A model generated the notes under the pieces. That model saw only the letters and a list, made by a program, of their open reading frames with translations, was not told the DNA's origin and searched no databases. Shown here one piece after another: positions 1-11,024 of a stretch of DNA of 64,000 nucleotides. Positions within the stretch are counted from its first letter, which is position 1. Each line of letters opens with the position of its first letter. The position numbers and the translations under genes are program-made. Source of the DNA: Holothuria scabra. Its lineage: Eukaryota > Echinodermata > Holothuroidea > Aspidochirotida > Holothuriidae. Where the stretch lies: contig CM074190.1 of assembly GCA_037179385.1 (NCBI GenBank), forward strand, positions 9,325,784 to 9,389,783. The letters are read 5' to 3'.

Positions 1-986
1 ACTCAAGCCTCCCACAAAAGTATCCCCCTTGCCCCCACGAAAAAAACCCACAGTGTTTTGTGACGAACGTATATCGTATCAAATCCGCGTGTCATTAATG
101 AACTCATCGTGCCTCAAAACATAATGTGAAGCATCATATTGCATATTCGGAAACCGTTTTTCACCCCTTCTAATCCCATTACCTTCCATTACTGGTAGGG
201 GTAACTCTCCAGTTAGTCGGAGATTACACTTTTTTTCGAATCAGTGGCCCGAAACCCGTGAACGCATGATTTTCAGTTGCATCGTATAAATGTGTGGGAA
301 CACGGCGGATCCCTCCCCCCTCCCAGGCGAAAATCGAATGTTACGGAAATGCTACAAAGTAACTTTCTAGGTAGTATTTATTCTAAAAGATGAGACATTC
401 GCTGATACCGTGACCCCTGGAATTGGACTCCCTCACTCCCTTCAACAGTTACAATAAGGACCCGGAAGTTGAAACGTGGGTTGTCCCATCCCCACACCGT
501 TACACTAATTTGGAAGTTTATTCTATATTTGTCTCATCAAACGGCCACCCTTGGCCAAGAAGGAGGGGTCGTTGGAAAAGTTCGTGTCACTTTGAGAAAA
601 ACTATCCCTGTGGTACGCCTATACAAAGCTAGGCTAAGAAAGGCACATTTCTTTCGTTTTCGGGTTCAAATCTGTGATGCTTTTCTTCATTTCCAACAAC
701 CCATAAAGAACTAATTATGCCCAACATTTACTTTAGTTGATAAAAAACGTATGTTAGTTCGTTACATCTGTCATTTAACGGCACACAAACACGAATATGT
801 TTAATAGTGCCAGGGAGTCAACTTGGATAAAAGTTCAAATTTTAAATTTATTTCCGAGTTCTACAGGTTCAAGTTCAATTTTGGTTTCCCATTAGTCGCC
901 TCTTACGACAGGCGGGAAATACCGTGGGCATACCCTACAACCACCAGCCCACAAGTTTGAAAACATGTATGATGCAATGTTATAAT
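1..986. other. non-coding flank, no gene seen
   Basis: No reading frame here looks like a conserved protein, and the two open frames near 423-714 overlap each other and show no recognisable domain. The only structured part is a short GC-rich inverted motif near 880-955, listed separately. The last eight bases (979-986, GTTATAAT) are the left target-site duplication of the adjacent transposon. Confidence 0.6.
880..955 (-). repeat. dispersed-repeat-like motif (GTCGTAAGAGGCGACTAA)
   Basis: On the minus strand this stretch reads CCTGTCGTAAGAGGCGACTA, followed by GGGAAACC, and is preceded by GGTATTTCCCG. I recall this hairpin-like motif as recurring in dispersed repeats of invertebrate genomes, but I cannot assign it to a named family from memory. 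It is more GC-rich than its surroundings. The call is a recognition of motif style only. Confidence 0.3.
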
Positions 987-3432
987 CAGGGGTGGCGCCA
1001 GCGGGGGGCCGGGGGCATGCCCCCCCCCCCCGTCGGGGAAGGTCGGCCATTTCGTCGGGGAGGCCTAAAAAAAAAAAATAATAAAAAATAAAAAATAAAA
1101 GAAAAAGCCTACATGGACTGAAATTACTGGATGGGTAAACTTTTTTTTGTCCTGAAATACTATTTTATTACACATTAGAATCGATTTCCAATCACTTCTT
1201 CTTTGCTCGGTTAAACCTCATTTCATGTACCTTGTCCTTTCTCCTCCCCGTCGTGAAACTGACGGCAATTTCCTTCGGGGAGGCCTAAAATGAAGGTAAA
1301 GGACTGAAATTACTGGAAGGATAATCATGAACTTTTTTTTCTTTTTGAACTATTTAATTCTTGTAACGGTATTTTAATGCCTATCTGAATATGTTTTAAT
1401 CACTTCTTTTACAAGCTCTGTTATCCCTCATCCTACCTTCAATCTTCAAGGTCATGCCCCCGTCGGGGAAGGCTGCCCTCCCCCCTCTTGTTGATAAAAC
1501 CCAATTTCGTCAGGGAACCTTCATCTGAATGTTCACCTTAAACTGATAAAAGATGCGGGTTCTATATAAACTTCAGTAATCCGGACGGTCTTCTTGGTTT
1601 TGCTCACTAGAAGACCATATATTCTTCAAGGAAACTCACAATTCCGAATGTTCCTGACAAAAAAAGACAAGAGGTTGTTCAGGTGCATGCAGTGCCCAAT
1701 GATCTGCCATCTGGCCTGCCCCGACAGCCGAATTCTAGCAACGGTAATGAGAATCGGCCAGGATGTTTTGAGCTACACATAATGATAAACAGTAGCGTGA
1801 AGATGTCTCCCCATAAGTCTGACTGAAAATTCATTTAAAACCACCTTATAGCGTGACATATTTTTAAATACGTCGGAAGTAAAATCATTTATAGTCTGGG
1901 GTTAGGGCAGTCACGTAGAAAATTTCAGCTTGGATCTTGCAATTGAATACAACGAAGATTCCTAGTAGATTCAAACACATTAGTATGATTGCAATTCCGT
2001 ACGATGAACAGTCCCCCCCCCCCCCCAAAAAAAAGGGGGACAAGACCATTTCATCTAATTGTAGCAGTACCTTTTATCTGGGAATTTTCTGATCCACTTA
2101 AAGCAAGTTGGACCTCTTTTCTGTTGAATTTAAACGTTCATTTCAAAGAAAAGATCAAAATAACTATGGCTTCGTTTCTAGTTACAAGTCTGGGAAATGC
2201 CATTTCCGGCTGTTTGACAGTCTGAGGGACTGGATTTTTTTAACAATTTTCTGTACGTTCTGCGCCAACTGGTGGTTGCGCTCCGCTTAGATATTTTGGC
2301 CGAACAGATTACTTACCGAAACAATGCATGCTGGCATATTATTCTTCGTTTTGGGACAGTATTTTATAGTGAATCTTTAATTGTGAGAGAAAGCTCAAAT
2401 TAATGACTACTTTGTTTCTAGTTACCCTACCAGCCCGGGAAATGCCTCTTCCTGCTGTCTGGTGGTTCTCAATTTTTCAAAAAAATCTGTGTGCTCTTTC
2501 GGACAGGATTACATTTTTCGCGACAGGATTACATTTTTCGGGACAAATTCTGCCCGCTCCCAAACCGAAACCCTCCCGTACGCCTATATATTTCAATATA
2601 TAAGATATAAAACTTCAAATATATGGGAAGCCAAACTTTTCCGCGGGAAAATTTTCGAATATGGTCCGAGTGCCTCAATCTGCCTGATGATATTCAGTTA
2701 CCCAAACAAAACTACAGACCGCCCCCTACTTGATTTTTCTTATAAGAGGGTCTGTCATAAAATTACAATTTTTCCCCAATATAAGCTTCAGATTGTTCAA
2801 AGTGACAAAATTTTCCTATATGGATGGATACTCAGTACAGCACTTAAAACCAACTTTTTAAATCACCCCGACATTCTACCTTATTTTGCTCTTGAAAGGC
2901 ATATCACTTAATAAAGAACCCAAATTTTTCGTTTTAACCTTGCAAAAAACAAATTTTCTTATATTAAATCCCTAAATTTCTGCAATATAATAAGCTCCTA
3001 CTCTTCAAATCTGTTTTAAAAAAGGACAAAACTTTTCGGGCAAAGTTCTAGTCTCGTCTTGAGACCTTAGTACGTAAACTTAGAACGGTTACATGCAAAA
3101 TCTCAACAGAATTTCAGCTGTCGCGTACAAAACGTTTTTGATTTTGCCCATATGAAGGATAGATTCTTGAATAAACACCCCAACCTATTTTATGGTCCTT
3201 GCAAAAGTCAAAATTGTTTAAAAAAATTTAATTTTTCCTTCAAAATAAACTCCAGGTTTTTAAGTATTTGTTAAAAAGAGAGTCCAAAATTTCGGCGAGC
3301 TACGCGCGCTTCAAATTCTGCCGAATCACGTCCCACCGGGACTAAGTCACCACCTTTGTCGGGGCCTTGAAATGCTGGCCCCCCGTCGGGAAGCTTGGCC
3401 CCCCTGTCGGGCAAATCCTGGCGCCACCCCTG
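987..3432. mobile_element. hAT-like non-autonomous DNA transposon, copy 1
   Basis: The element starts CAGGGGTGGCGCCAGC and ends with the matching inverted sequence GGCGCCACCCCTG, giving terminal inverted repeats of about 14 bp. It is flanked by a perfect 8-bp direct repeat GTTATAAT (979-986 and 3433-3440). An 8-bp duplication together with a CAGGGG end fits the hAT superfamily; P elements also make 8-bp duplications. Both ends carry GC-rich CCCGTCGGGGA modules in an otherwise AT-rich body. No transposase is visible: the short open frames (1594-1782, 2462-2911) have no hAT dimerisation or zinc-finger signature. A longer sister copy lies at 40368-43964 and shares most of the body. The sister holds extra insertions at sites that are empty here (around 1404 and 2318). 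Confidence is high for a transposon with these borders and moderate for the superfamily. Confidence 0.88.
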
Positions 3433-3440
3433 GTTATAAT

Positions 3441-4334
3441 TACTCAGTGATTCTTTTACATAAGTTCTACCCTCATGCATGGAGCGAGTCATACTTAACA
3501 TACCTAACGTGCGAGCCAATCAGAAAGCCAACGTTACAAAATTTGCGTCAAAGGAAGGGTTTAAGGTCATACAAAGTTTAGATATATTGGAAATGTACTT
3601 TTTCTAAACATTCTAGGCTAGTGATATTTGCATTAAAAGCTGATGTGTGGTTCTCAAGATATGTGCAAGTAAACTTATCACATTATCAACAAAGAGTGAA
3701 CTTGAAGCAAGCACATTTTCTACCTGTATTTTGTTTATATTTAAACTTTACAGCCATACTTTCTTCTGAACATTGTTTTCTTTAAACTTTACAGACGTAT
3801 TTTCTCCCCAACAATCATTTCTTTTCAAAATGTGATTTCGTAAGTGACATGAGAATTTCACAAAGTTTGATTACCCACAGGGAGGTCATGTTCCTCTTAT
3901 CTTCATCTCTGCTGCCATGCTAAGATCACTTTGGGACACAAATCTAGTAAATTCATTTGGATATATTTTGAGGAATAATATGTCCAATTTGGAATGAAAA
4001 TTTCATCACAGTGTCTACATTTGGTTCCCCTTTTAATTATGAAAATTGAACTTTTTCTTAAATTTCACCTTTAACATAGTTCCATGCAAGTGCTGTGTTC
4101 CAAGCATCTGGTATTTATATCCTAAACATAGTGCTGACCTTGACGGTAATACATACATTTTTGCAACAGTTTGACTGTGTGTCATATTGCCATAGCGACG
4201 CAATTTTCACTCTCTCCGATACGCTCATTCTCTTCGCTTCACTTCTATCGCTTTTCGTCGCGGCATTGGTTTCTCCTTTCTCCTATAGCATGTCACACTT
4301 TTCTTCGAAATTTATGTCTGCCGTGTAGACTATC
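3441..4334. other. non-coding, no gene seen
   Basis: AT-rich sequence with no convincing splice-bounded exon. Two overlapping open frames at 4095-4386 run into the GC-rich stretch beyond and have no recognisable domain. Confidence 0.5.
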
Positions 4335-4474
4335 AATTACCGGGGTGACCTCGCCGACCGGTCGTATCACTACGGTAGTACTCTAACCAGGCGGTTGTTT
4401 CACTACGGGGTGATTTCGCCGCTCGGTGAGACTACTCAGGAGGCGATACTGCTCTGTTACTCCGGCACTACTGA
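4335..4474 (+). repeat. GC-rich degenerate direct repeat 5' of U2 fragment
   Basis: Two units of roughly 65 bp start GGGGTGACCTCGCCG and GGGGTGATTTCGCCG. They share CTACGG and CGG blocks and are strikingly richer in CpG than their neighbours. They end right before a U2 snRNA 5' end. They might be a remnant of an snRNA gene promoter or the head of a composite repeat. I cannot tell which. Confidence 0.4.
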
Positions 4475-4502
4475 ATCGCTTCTCGGCCTTTTGGCTAAGA
4501 TC
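4475..4502 (+). pseudogene. U2 snRNA 5'-end fragment
   Basis: These 28 bases match the conserved first 28 bases of metazoan U2 snRNA, beginning ATCGCTTCTCGGCC and continuing TTTTGGCTAAGATC. U2 is the spliceosomal RNA that pairs with the intron branch point. The match stops abruptly: the expected branch-point-pairing region (GTAGTA) is absent, and there is no Sm site or 3' stem. It is therefore a truncated copy or a U2-derived head of a SINE-like repeat, not a working gene. The GC-rich repeated tract immediately upstream could be old U2 promoter sequence. The identity of the 28 bases is secure; the interpretation is not. Confidence 0.8.
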
Positions 4503-5459
4503 TCATGTCATCTTTTCTTCTCATCCAGTCTAGAATGGAACTATACATGACAGATCAATGATGTAAATGGTCTGAGGGCCTTAAGGTTGGTCATGTGTTG
4601 TCCTTCAGGGAACGTAATAGCTTCTTGGGGAAGCAGTTTAAAGTTTGACTTTAGAGAAAGCCACTACTCATTACACCGACTGAGTGACCTAATATGTGTG
4701 ATATTCTAGAGCAGTACTCTGTTTATAAGACCCACTCACCAACTTACAGAAGAAAATTTAACCCTTGCAGATCTGTAGATGGAGTGTATGGAATCATTCG
4801 AAGAAAACTGTTTTCATCAATGGTTGGGTTAGCCTTTTTTTAAAGCAGTTAACGGTTTTGAAAAATAAACTATGATTTATATAGGTAAGAGGGGGTTAGA
4901 TAAATTTAATTGATATTCATTAAAATAACAATGGACAACAAGAACCGCACTTAAAAATGAATGAATAAATAATGCACACTCTCAACTTGAAACACCGGAA
5001 AGAAAGCCAAGAGGAATTTGAACCAATGTGCCCACATTACATTACTTTTTGAAAAGGTATTTTTAACAAAACAACCAATATTTAAAGCGACATATCTGGA
5101 GTTAGGAAAATGGTACTGTGGTACTGTCGAGCATTATCAACATTTTAACCTATAGAAATCATGGTTCATCCCTAAGAATAAATGTTAGCATAGAAATCTG
5201 AAAATTTTCACTTTAAACTACATTCCTATTCCTGTTTCATCAAGTAGCAGGGGGGGGGTTGCTAGACGGGCCCTCTTGCCCATGGACTAAGAGGACGTAA
5301 ACACACGGCTTAATGCTAAATAGACAAAACATCCATCAATTGTTCAAGGATCATTGTAGAAAATGAAATTGCTTGCCTGGCCCCGCCCCCTATTGAGAAA
5401 GTCATTGTGTGTAGGATAAAGTTAAGTTCTACCCGTTTTCGGTGTCAAGTAGACTAAAC
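4503..5459. other. non-coding, no gene seen
   Basis: AT-rich sequence with a G9 run near 5251 and a C-rich stretch near 5381. The two could be ends of a decayed element, but the inverted match is too weak to call. Confidence 0.4.
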
Positions 5460-5469
5460 GTTTAAACCC

Positions 5470-5670
5470 AAACCGTACAAACTGAATAATTGGCCAGCGC
5501 CCGAAGTCACTGTGTTCGCCAACTGGAAGACGTCGTGCATTGTAGCGGATGAACTTCCTGTGGTTGACAAAAACCGAAACAGCGCGCTAGTTTCTTCAAC
5601 GTACGTAAAGACTGTTAGGACACATAGTGCAGTATATTGCATACACAACATTCTGAGAATCACAGTCTAG
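5470..5670 (-). pseudogene. GIY-YIG endonuclease domain of Penelope-like element, broken
   Basis: The stretch CDSQNVVYAIYCTMC followed by SLYV resembles the start of the Penelope GIY-YIG nuclease, where a cysteine and NVVY....C..C precede a YVG motif. The glycine of YVG is replaced by arginine and a stop follows. The similarity then continues in shifted frames: EETSALF first, then NHRKFIRYNARRLPVGEH, matching the family's HR..IR.....PV.EH block. This nuclease nicks target DNA for insertion. It sits directly downstream of the RT remnants on the same strand, as expected. Confidence 0.78.
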
Positions 5671-5837
5671 GTAGGGGTAATTGAAAATTTCGAAAAAAAG
5701 GAGGAACGTGAAAGGGCGAGCCCTGGGGTTTATTGCAGGGTATGTTTCCTTGGAATGGTTTGAAAATGGCTCATCTGGAATTTTAGGTAACCTTGAAATT
5801 CTTCTAAGACTGGGAGGCTGGCGAAGGGCTAACAAAG

Positions 5838-6790
5838 GTGGCTTACTAAAAGTAGGAGGGAGAGAAGAATCACTTTACTCTTTTGAACAAAATACTGTTT
5901 TATGTTCGTTCCAGGGAATGGGCAAAGGGGTTGTGTTCTCAAACTAAAGGGATATAATCGCTCGACGTTTTAGGTTGATAGGGAAGAAGTTCCTTCTGTT
6001 GAACTTTTTGGCTTTCTCAAGCCTGTTTTTGGTTTACTTGGGATAAACATTTGAAATATAAAAAAGTGAATAAAGTTTGAAATTTCAACTGGTGATTATC
6101 GGTGGGTTTATAGTAAAGGGACGTGGATAGGGAGTTGAAGCGCAAGTAAACTACCTAGGACATCCTGAAAAGCAATTGTGGAGTCCGAAACGTCAAAGGT
6201 GAATTTCAAATATGGAGGAAGGAGTAAGCGTGCAATCAACACACGGCTTAGCCTCTAGTGACTGCAAACCGTGAGGCAAGATAAAAAAAATGTGGTCAAT
6301 GTACCTATATAGTAGCGAATAGGTTTAAGAATAAGAGAACTCAGACTTATTCGAGTTGCTCCACAAATATATTAGCGAAAAGTGAACCCATTTTGATTCC
6401 CATGGCTGTTCAGTTGATGTAACAAAAAATCAGTGTTTAACATGAAGGTGCTGTTGAAAGGGCACATTTTATAAAGGTAACCAGCTAGGGTTTGGTTGAA
6501 TGATTGTCACAATAGCTAATGTGTCTTTTTCGTGGGGCATGTTACCGTAAAGGGATGTGACGCCCAGGGTATCTGACGGGGTGTTGGCTGGTAGTGTATC
6601 AACTTTACTGAAGACATTTTAAAAAATGAGCCGGATCCTACACGAAGCTTGGAATATTGGGGAGTAGCGGATTAAGCAATGCATCAGCATAACCTTACGA
6701 ACCCTCGAGAAAACTTCCCACATCCGAGATGATAGGCCTAACGGGGGGAATTAGGTTGAGAGATTTAGCAAGTCGAAAATTCTCTTTTCT
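5838..6790 (-). pseudogene. Penelope-like reverse transcriptase, broken
   Basis: Minus-strand blocks similar to the Penelope RT core, in order: RPIISDVGS near 6747-6717; then, after a frameshift, a block ending in HFLKCL; then VTSLYGNMPHEKD near 6550-6515; then AMGIKMGSLFANIFVEQLE near 6406-6349; then YRYIDHIFFI near 6309-6281. The AMG..M....AN.F block corresponds to the family's AMGTxMAPxYANLFM motif. The catalytic YIDD appears as YIDH, so an active-site aspartate is lost in addition to the frameshifts and stops. The thumb-like sequence LALRQPPSLRRISRLPKIP follows near 5835-5770. Family assignment is secure from several independent motifs; activity is excluded. Confidence 0.82.
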
Positions 6791-6900
6791 GCTAAGATTC
6801 ATGGTGTAGGAGGGTAGAGAAGACGATTCTGGGAATTCTCTTTGAGTTTAAGTAGGGACTACTTTATGAATTTTCGAAAGTGTTTAAGAACGGTCTACCT

Positions 6901-7708
6901 TGATGTTGCTGGATGAAAGTTTTTAGAAAAGTGGCTAAAATATCATCCAAGAGGGTGTCATTTTACCGTTCGGACTTATTGATAGTGTCTCATCTGACCA
7001 AGATTTTTTTGTAAATATATTCAAATGTGGGGCCATTTCCATATTTGCCAAGACTTTGGGTTGATTTGGAGGGAAGGGGAACATGTGCGACACTTTTTGA
7101 GAAAACACCCGCTGAATTTTTCACGTTTTTTTCAACGGGATTGGCTATGTACCCTCCCCTCCCCCAACACACACGCACTCGAATAAAGATTGATGCCCAT
7201 GCTCAAGAAGTGCCTACCAACTTAATGAGTCCGAGAAATATCCTTCTTGTTTTTTTTACATGGTGCTCGATATGTGGCCTTTTTTTAAATTTTTAGAAAC
7301 TTTATAGTGACTGTGATGTCTAATGAAAGTTACGTTCCAGCAAAGTTTTGACATAATTCAGGCAAACAAAGAACTTTTTAGTGTGATTAAAATATAGGTT
7401 CATTGTTTACAGTTAGATGTTTGCCTGAGTTTCCAGACAACTGCTAGAAATTTAGGTCTCGCTGGTAAATACATCTGTACTTATCGTTTGGAAAAGTTTG
7501 TGACTACCGATGCTATGGTGTACTGTATCAGTGCTCTTCATATGGTACCGTCGCTATGGTAACACTATTGAAGGAGAGCACTGGGAATATAAAAACAACT
7601 TTTTAAGAAACTTTTGCTGGTTTAATAAGAGGAGCATTCATCGGAATGGCATTTCACTTTTGTTTTAGCACGGCTTTCAAGAAATAAGTCAATCCACTTG
7701 ATCTGAAT
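6901..7708. other. non-coding, no gene seen
   Basis: AT-rich DNA. A short imperfect inverted pair (CAGTGCTCTTCA near 7529 and its complement near 7582) is noted, but no target duplication was found. Opposite-strand open frames at 6990-7296 are shadows of each other with no domain. Confidence 0.4.
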
Positions 7709-7970
7709 TTAAAGGGCAAGAAATGGTTCATTTCCTCAATTTAAAGTAGTGTAGTACACTCTCCTGTTTTATGATTGGCTCTCAGGGTAATGTGAAAGTA
7801 TTTTTCTCCTCAAATGTGAAACTTATTGGAATTCACGACTTGGTTTACCTTGAATATGAAATATTGAGGGCCTAAAATAATAACGATTCTTTGAAGAGAA
7901 GTAATTAAGAAAATTGTGAGATTGAGTTGTAGCTTTCAAACAAGTTTGGGAAGACTGACCACCCTTGTCC
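7709..7970. mobile_element. TTAA-type MITE, old copy
   Basis: This segment starts TTAAAGGGCA and ends near GACTGACCACCCTTG. Along its length it matches the reverse complement of the MITE at 42579-42840. Shared blocks include the region around GTAGTACACTCTCC, ATGATTGGCT, TCAAATGTGAAA, ACCTT.AATATG.AATA and AAGTTTGGG. It is clearly more diverged than the other copy, and its right TTAA is no longer intact. TTAA targets with an AGG terminus are typical of piggyBac-like elements. No coding capacity. Confidence 0.65.
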
Positions 7971-9730
7971 TCAAAGTAATGTCCTTCCCTTTCACTCATA
8001 TTCTTTTCACTTTCTTTCTGGGATTCGTTGTTCCAAGTGTTCAAGCTTCCCAGGCTGGGATGCTGATTCTTTACGACACTGCACATTTTTGGGAAAATCA
8101 AACCCTGTCAATCATAAACCTTGTAAAATCCCCAATCATAGAAATGATAAAACAGGGAACAAACCTTAAGAAGACTGAACACCAGGAGCAACTGGCAGAC
8201 CCCAACAACAAAAATTAATGCCCTTTAATGAGATCAGCATAATAACTTGCAAGTGCATTCATCAAACAGCCCTGTATTTAACTCTTTAATTGAAAATATT
8301 AAATTGATTCATGTAAACCATGGAAGATTTCAAAAAACCATTGTGTCAACATACCAACAAAGGTCAACCTCCATCAAAACAAGATCTAACTCCAAAAGCA
8401 AATTCATAAAATTTTATTCTTGCTCTATAGTTTCAGTATAACCTTAGCTACCAACAGGACCAATGGCACAAAGTTTTGCCTGAAAGCAACTACAAGCATA
8501 AACACAAAAATAATGCTACACAAAATTTGGGGTACGATGGGCACATGTTTAACAAGGTGTTTCTTGATTGGCCATTGCCATTGTATTGTATCGATTGTAT
8601 TCTTTGTTAGGGTAAGGGACTAGGTTAGGGATTAGTGCTGTTGTTAGCCTGTTAGGAGATTTCTTGTTAAACATTGCACAATGCCCAAAATTTTCCTGAC
8701 AAGAATTTGGGGGTTTATTTCCAAACTTTAAATTTTGGGATTTTGTTCAAAATATTTCAAATTTTTTTTATATACGAACATTTGAAAAAAGTCAATTTCC
8801 CTTAGAATTTGATTTTGAGGGAAATTGAGGAAAAATGGAAAATTTCCAATTTTTTAAAGTTCAAAGCACATGCTGTACAAAAGTAAGATTCCAGTGTAGA
8901 TGATCAACCAATAGTGAATTGGGAAATGTTTCTTCAAGGGTGAGACAATTTCTCCCCCAATCTGCTAATAAATATTTCCTTATCCTGCAAATCACCCCCC
9001 TTGAACTTCAGGAAATCAATCGAAACACTGCAAGTGACAGAAGTGTAATGGAGCATTATACAACCGTTCGTACCTATAAAACGGACTCTACTACCCTACA
9101 CAAGCATTTCTCCAAAATGTCCCTCTTCTCAAAAAATGTTGTAATAAAGTTTTGTTTTGCCTTTTTTCCTGGACTTTCTGTCTTCATGATTGCCCTTGAT
9201 CATCTTAATAAAACCAACACTGAAAGAGAGAAAGGAAAATAAGATGCAAAATGTAGTTGACTCCTAAATAAAGTACAAAAAGCAACAACCTATACGTATT
9301 CTATTCAGGACAGGTTGGTACGACGTTTGAAATTAAATAAGTTCAGCTTAAACGTTTACAATTTTTGGGCCAGGTTGGTCTGACGATCAAACACAAACAG
9401 AAACACAATGAATGAAACTAGAGCAACTTCAAACCTGACTGAATGCAACAAATCAAGGCTAGTGTCAGCAAAATATTTCAGATCCTATTACGAAAATTTG
9501 TAAAATTGTTAAGATTATTAAACTTTTTAAGGGAAAGCAAAGCAGCCATGCTGCAGAATCTCAATACTTTGTGGATGTTAAGGAGACAAATTTTTCATAT
9601 TGTTGCTGATGATATTTAATGTAAATACAGTCCTCCTTTGGTGCTTTGCATACAAAGATTATCCATCTTTTGTTGATATCCTGATGCATTTCACGCTCGA
9701 AAATGATCAAACTCATAGAGAACAATTTTT
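7971..9730. other. non-coding, no gene recognised
   Basis: AT-rich sequence. A minus-strand splice-acceptor-like run (CTTTCTCTCTTTCAG, near 9240-9226) is followed by an open stretch that soon hits a stop. The 8700-8880 part is rich in AAATTTCCC-like words resembling hAT subterminal sequence. The plus-strand frame at 8919-9242 shows no domain. Confidence 0.4.
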
Positions 9731-10377
9731 ACAATAATACAGCAAACACTAAGTTAGGTACACAATATTGTGCACCATGCCCTTAGTAAAGCAGAAGTAG
9801 TTAACCAGATATGCAGATCAGTGACATCTTCTAATAAATCCAACAGTCCAATGACAGCTGCTTTCCTTCTGCATTCCACACCATTTTCTCTCAAATCACT
9901 CTCCTGAATGCTATTTTCATTGTCTCATTAAAATATTTTGGTATTTCACAACTTCTGAAGGAGTGAGAGCTATTTCTCTGCTAATATCTTGACTGTTTGC
10001 ATTGTTACACTGTAAGAAAAGTGTGCACAAAAACACCCATTCAATACAATATTTTACAGATCCTCAAATACACTTCAATAAACTCTTGGGGGGTTAGTTT
10101 TTTCATTACAACTTAGAGACACTTTGATCATGCCTCCTAGACACATTTTGTGCACTACAATGTAACTCCATACATACACTTATTGTAAATAAGCTTGCAG
10201 AGCCAAGACACAAAACAAAGACTACAAAACTTTTCTGTTGCTTGTATCCAACTCTAGGAGCTCATTCCTCTCAAGATAACTTCGTGGGAAATATCTGCTT
10301 ACAGAGGCTTTGTTTATGGTCAGACTAAGCAAGATTATAATACAGTTACTTCATGCTTGATTTAGCAGCTAGGTGTG
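9731..10377. repeat. 647-bp tandem duplication, unit 1
   Basis: First unit of a direct duplication with a period of 647 bp, beginning ACAATAATACAGCAAACACT. By eye only two substitutions separate it from unit 2 (G versus A at 9779, T versus A near 10096). No open frame or terminal repeats were recognised in it. The near identity means a very recent duplication, or two haplotypes joined in the assembly. Confidence 0.93.
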
Positions 10378-11024
10378 ACAATAATACAGCAAACACTAAG
10401 TTAGGTACACAATATTGTGCACCATACCCTTAGTAAAGCAGAAGTAGTTAACCAGATATGCAGATCAGTGACATCTTCTAATAAATCCAACAGTCCAATG
10501 ACAGCTGCTTTCCTTCTGCATTCCACACCATTTTCTCTCAAATCACTCTCCTGAATGCTATTTTCATTGTCTCATTAAAATATTTTGGTATTTCACAACT
10601 TCTGAAGGAGTGAGAGCTATTTCTCTGCTAATATCTTGACTGTTTGCATTGTTACACTGTAAGAAAAGTGTGCACAAAAACACCCATTCAATACAATATT
10701 TTACAGATCCTCAAATACACTTCAATAAACTCTTGGGGGGTAAGTTTTTTCATTACAACTTAGAGACACTTTGATCATGCCTCCTAGACACATTTTGTGC
10801 ACTACAATGTAACTCCATACATACACTTATTGTAAATAAGCTTGCAGAGCCAAGACACAAAACAAAGACTACAAAACTTTTCTGTTGCTTGTATCCAACT
10901 CTAGGAGCTCATTCCTCTCAAGATAACTTCGTGGGAAATATCTGCTTACAGAGGCTTTGTTTATGGTCAGACTAAGCAAGATTATAATACAGTTACTTCA
11001 TGCTTGATTTAGCAGCTAGGTGTG
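10378..11024. repeat. 647-bp tandem duplication, unit 2
   Basis: Second unit, head-to-tail with the first and joined without any linker. The sequence following unit 2 (CACCACATCTCG) differs from the start of a third unit, so there are exactly two copies. Confidence 0.93.

Larger units (their letters stand above)
5460..6900 (-). mobile_element. Penelope-like retroelement (EN+), decayed fragment
   Basis: Read on the minus strand, this region carries the parts of a Penelope-like element in the right order: reverse-transcriptase motifs from about 6790 down to 6280, a thumb/linker segment near 5840-5770, and a GIY-YIG endonuclease from about 5667 to 5470. The homology jumps between all three frames and contains several stops, so it is a dead copy. 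No terminal long repeats are seen, and the 5' border is set only by loss of similarity near 6790-6900. Penelope-like elements prime reverse transcription at nicked or telomeric DNA ends. Presence of the GIY-YIG part places this with the endonuclease-bearing clades. Confidence 0.82.

Noticed and set aside
2462..2911. 149-codon open frame inside the hAT-like element
   Set aside because: The corresponding stretch of copy 2 (42905-43264) is broken differently and shows no transposase motif, so it is not a conserved protein.
5230..5400. G-run and C-rich block as ends of another transposon
   Set aside because: The inverted match between AGCAGGGGGGGGG and GGCCCCGCCCCCTATT is too short, and no target duplication was found.
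7529..7582. Short inverted pair CAGTGCTCTTCA / TGGAGAGCACTG-like
   Set aside because: Only about 12 bp, imperfect, and without a target duplication; could be chance.
8607..8640. TTAGGG-like words suggesting telomeric repeats
   Set aside because: Only two or three isolated near matches (GGGTAAGGGAC, TTAGGGATTAG) without a tandem array.
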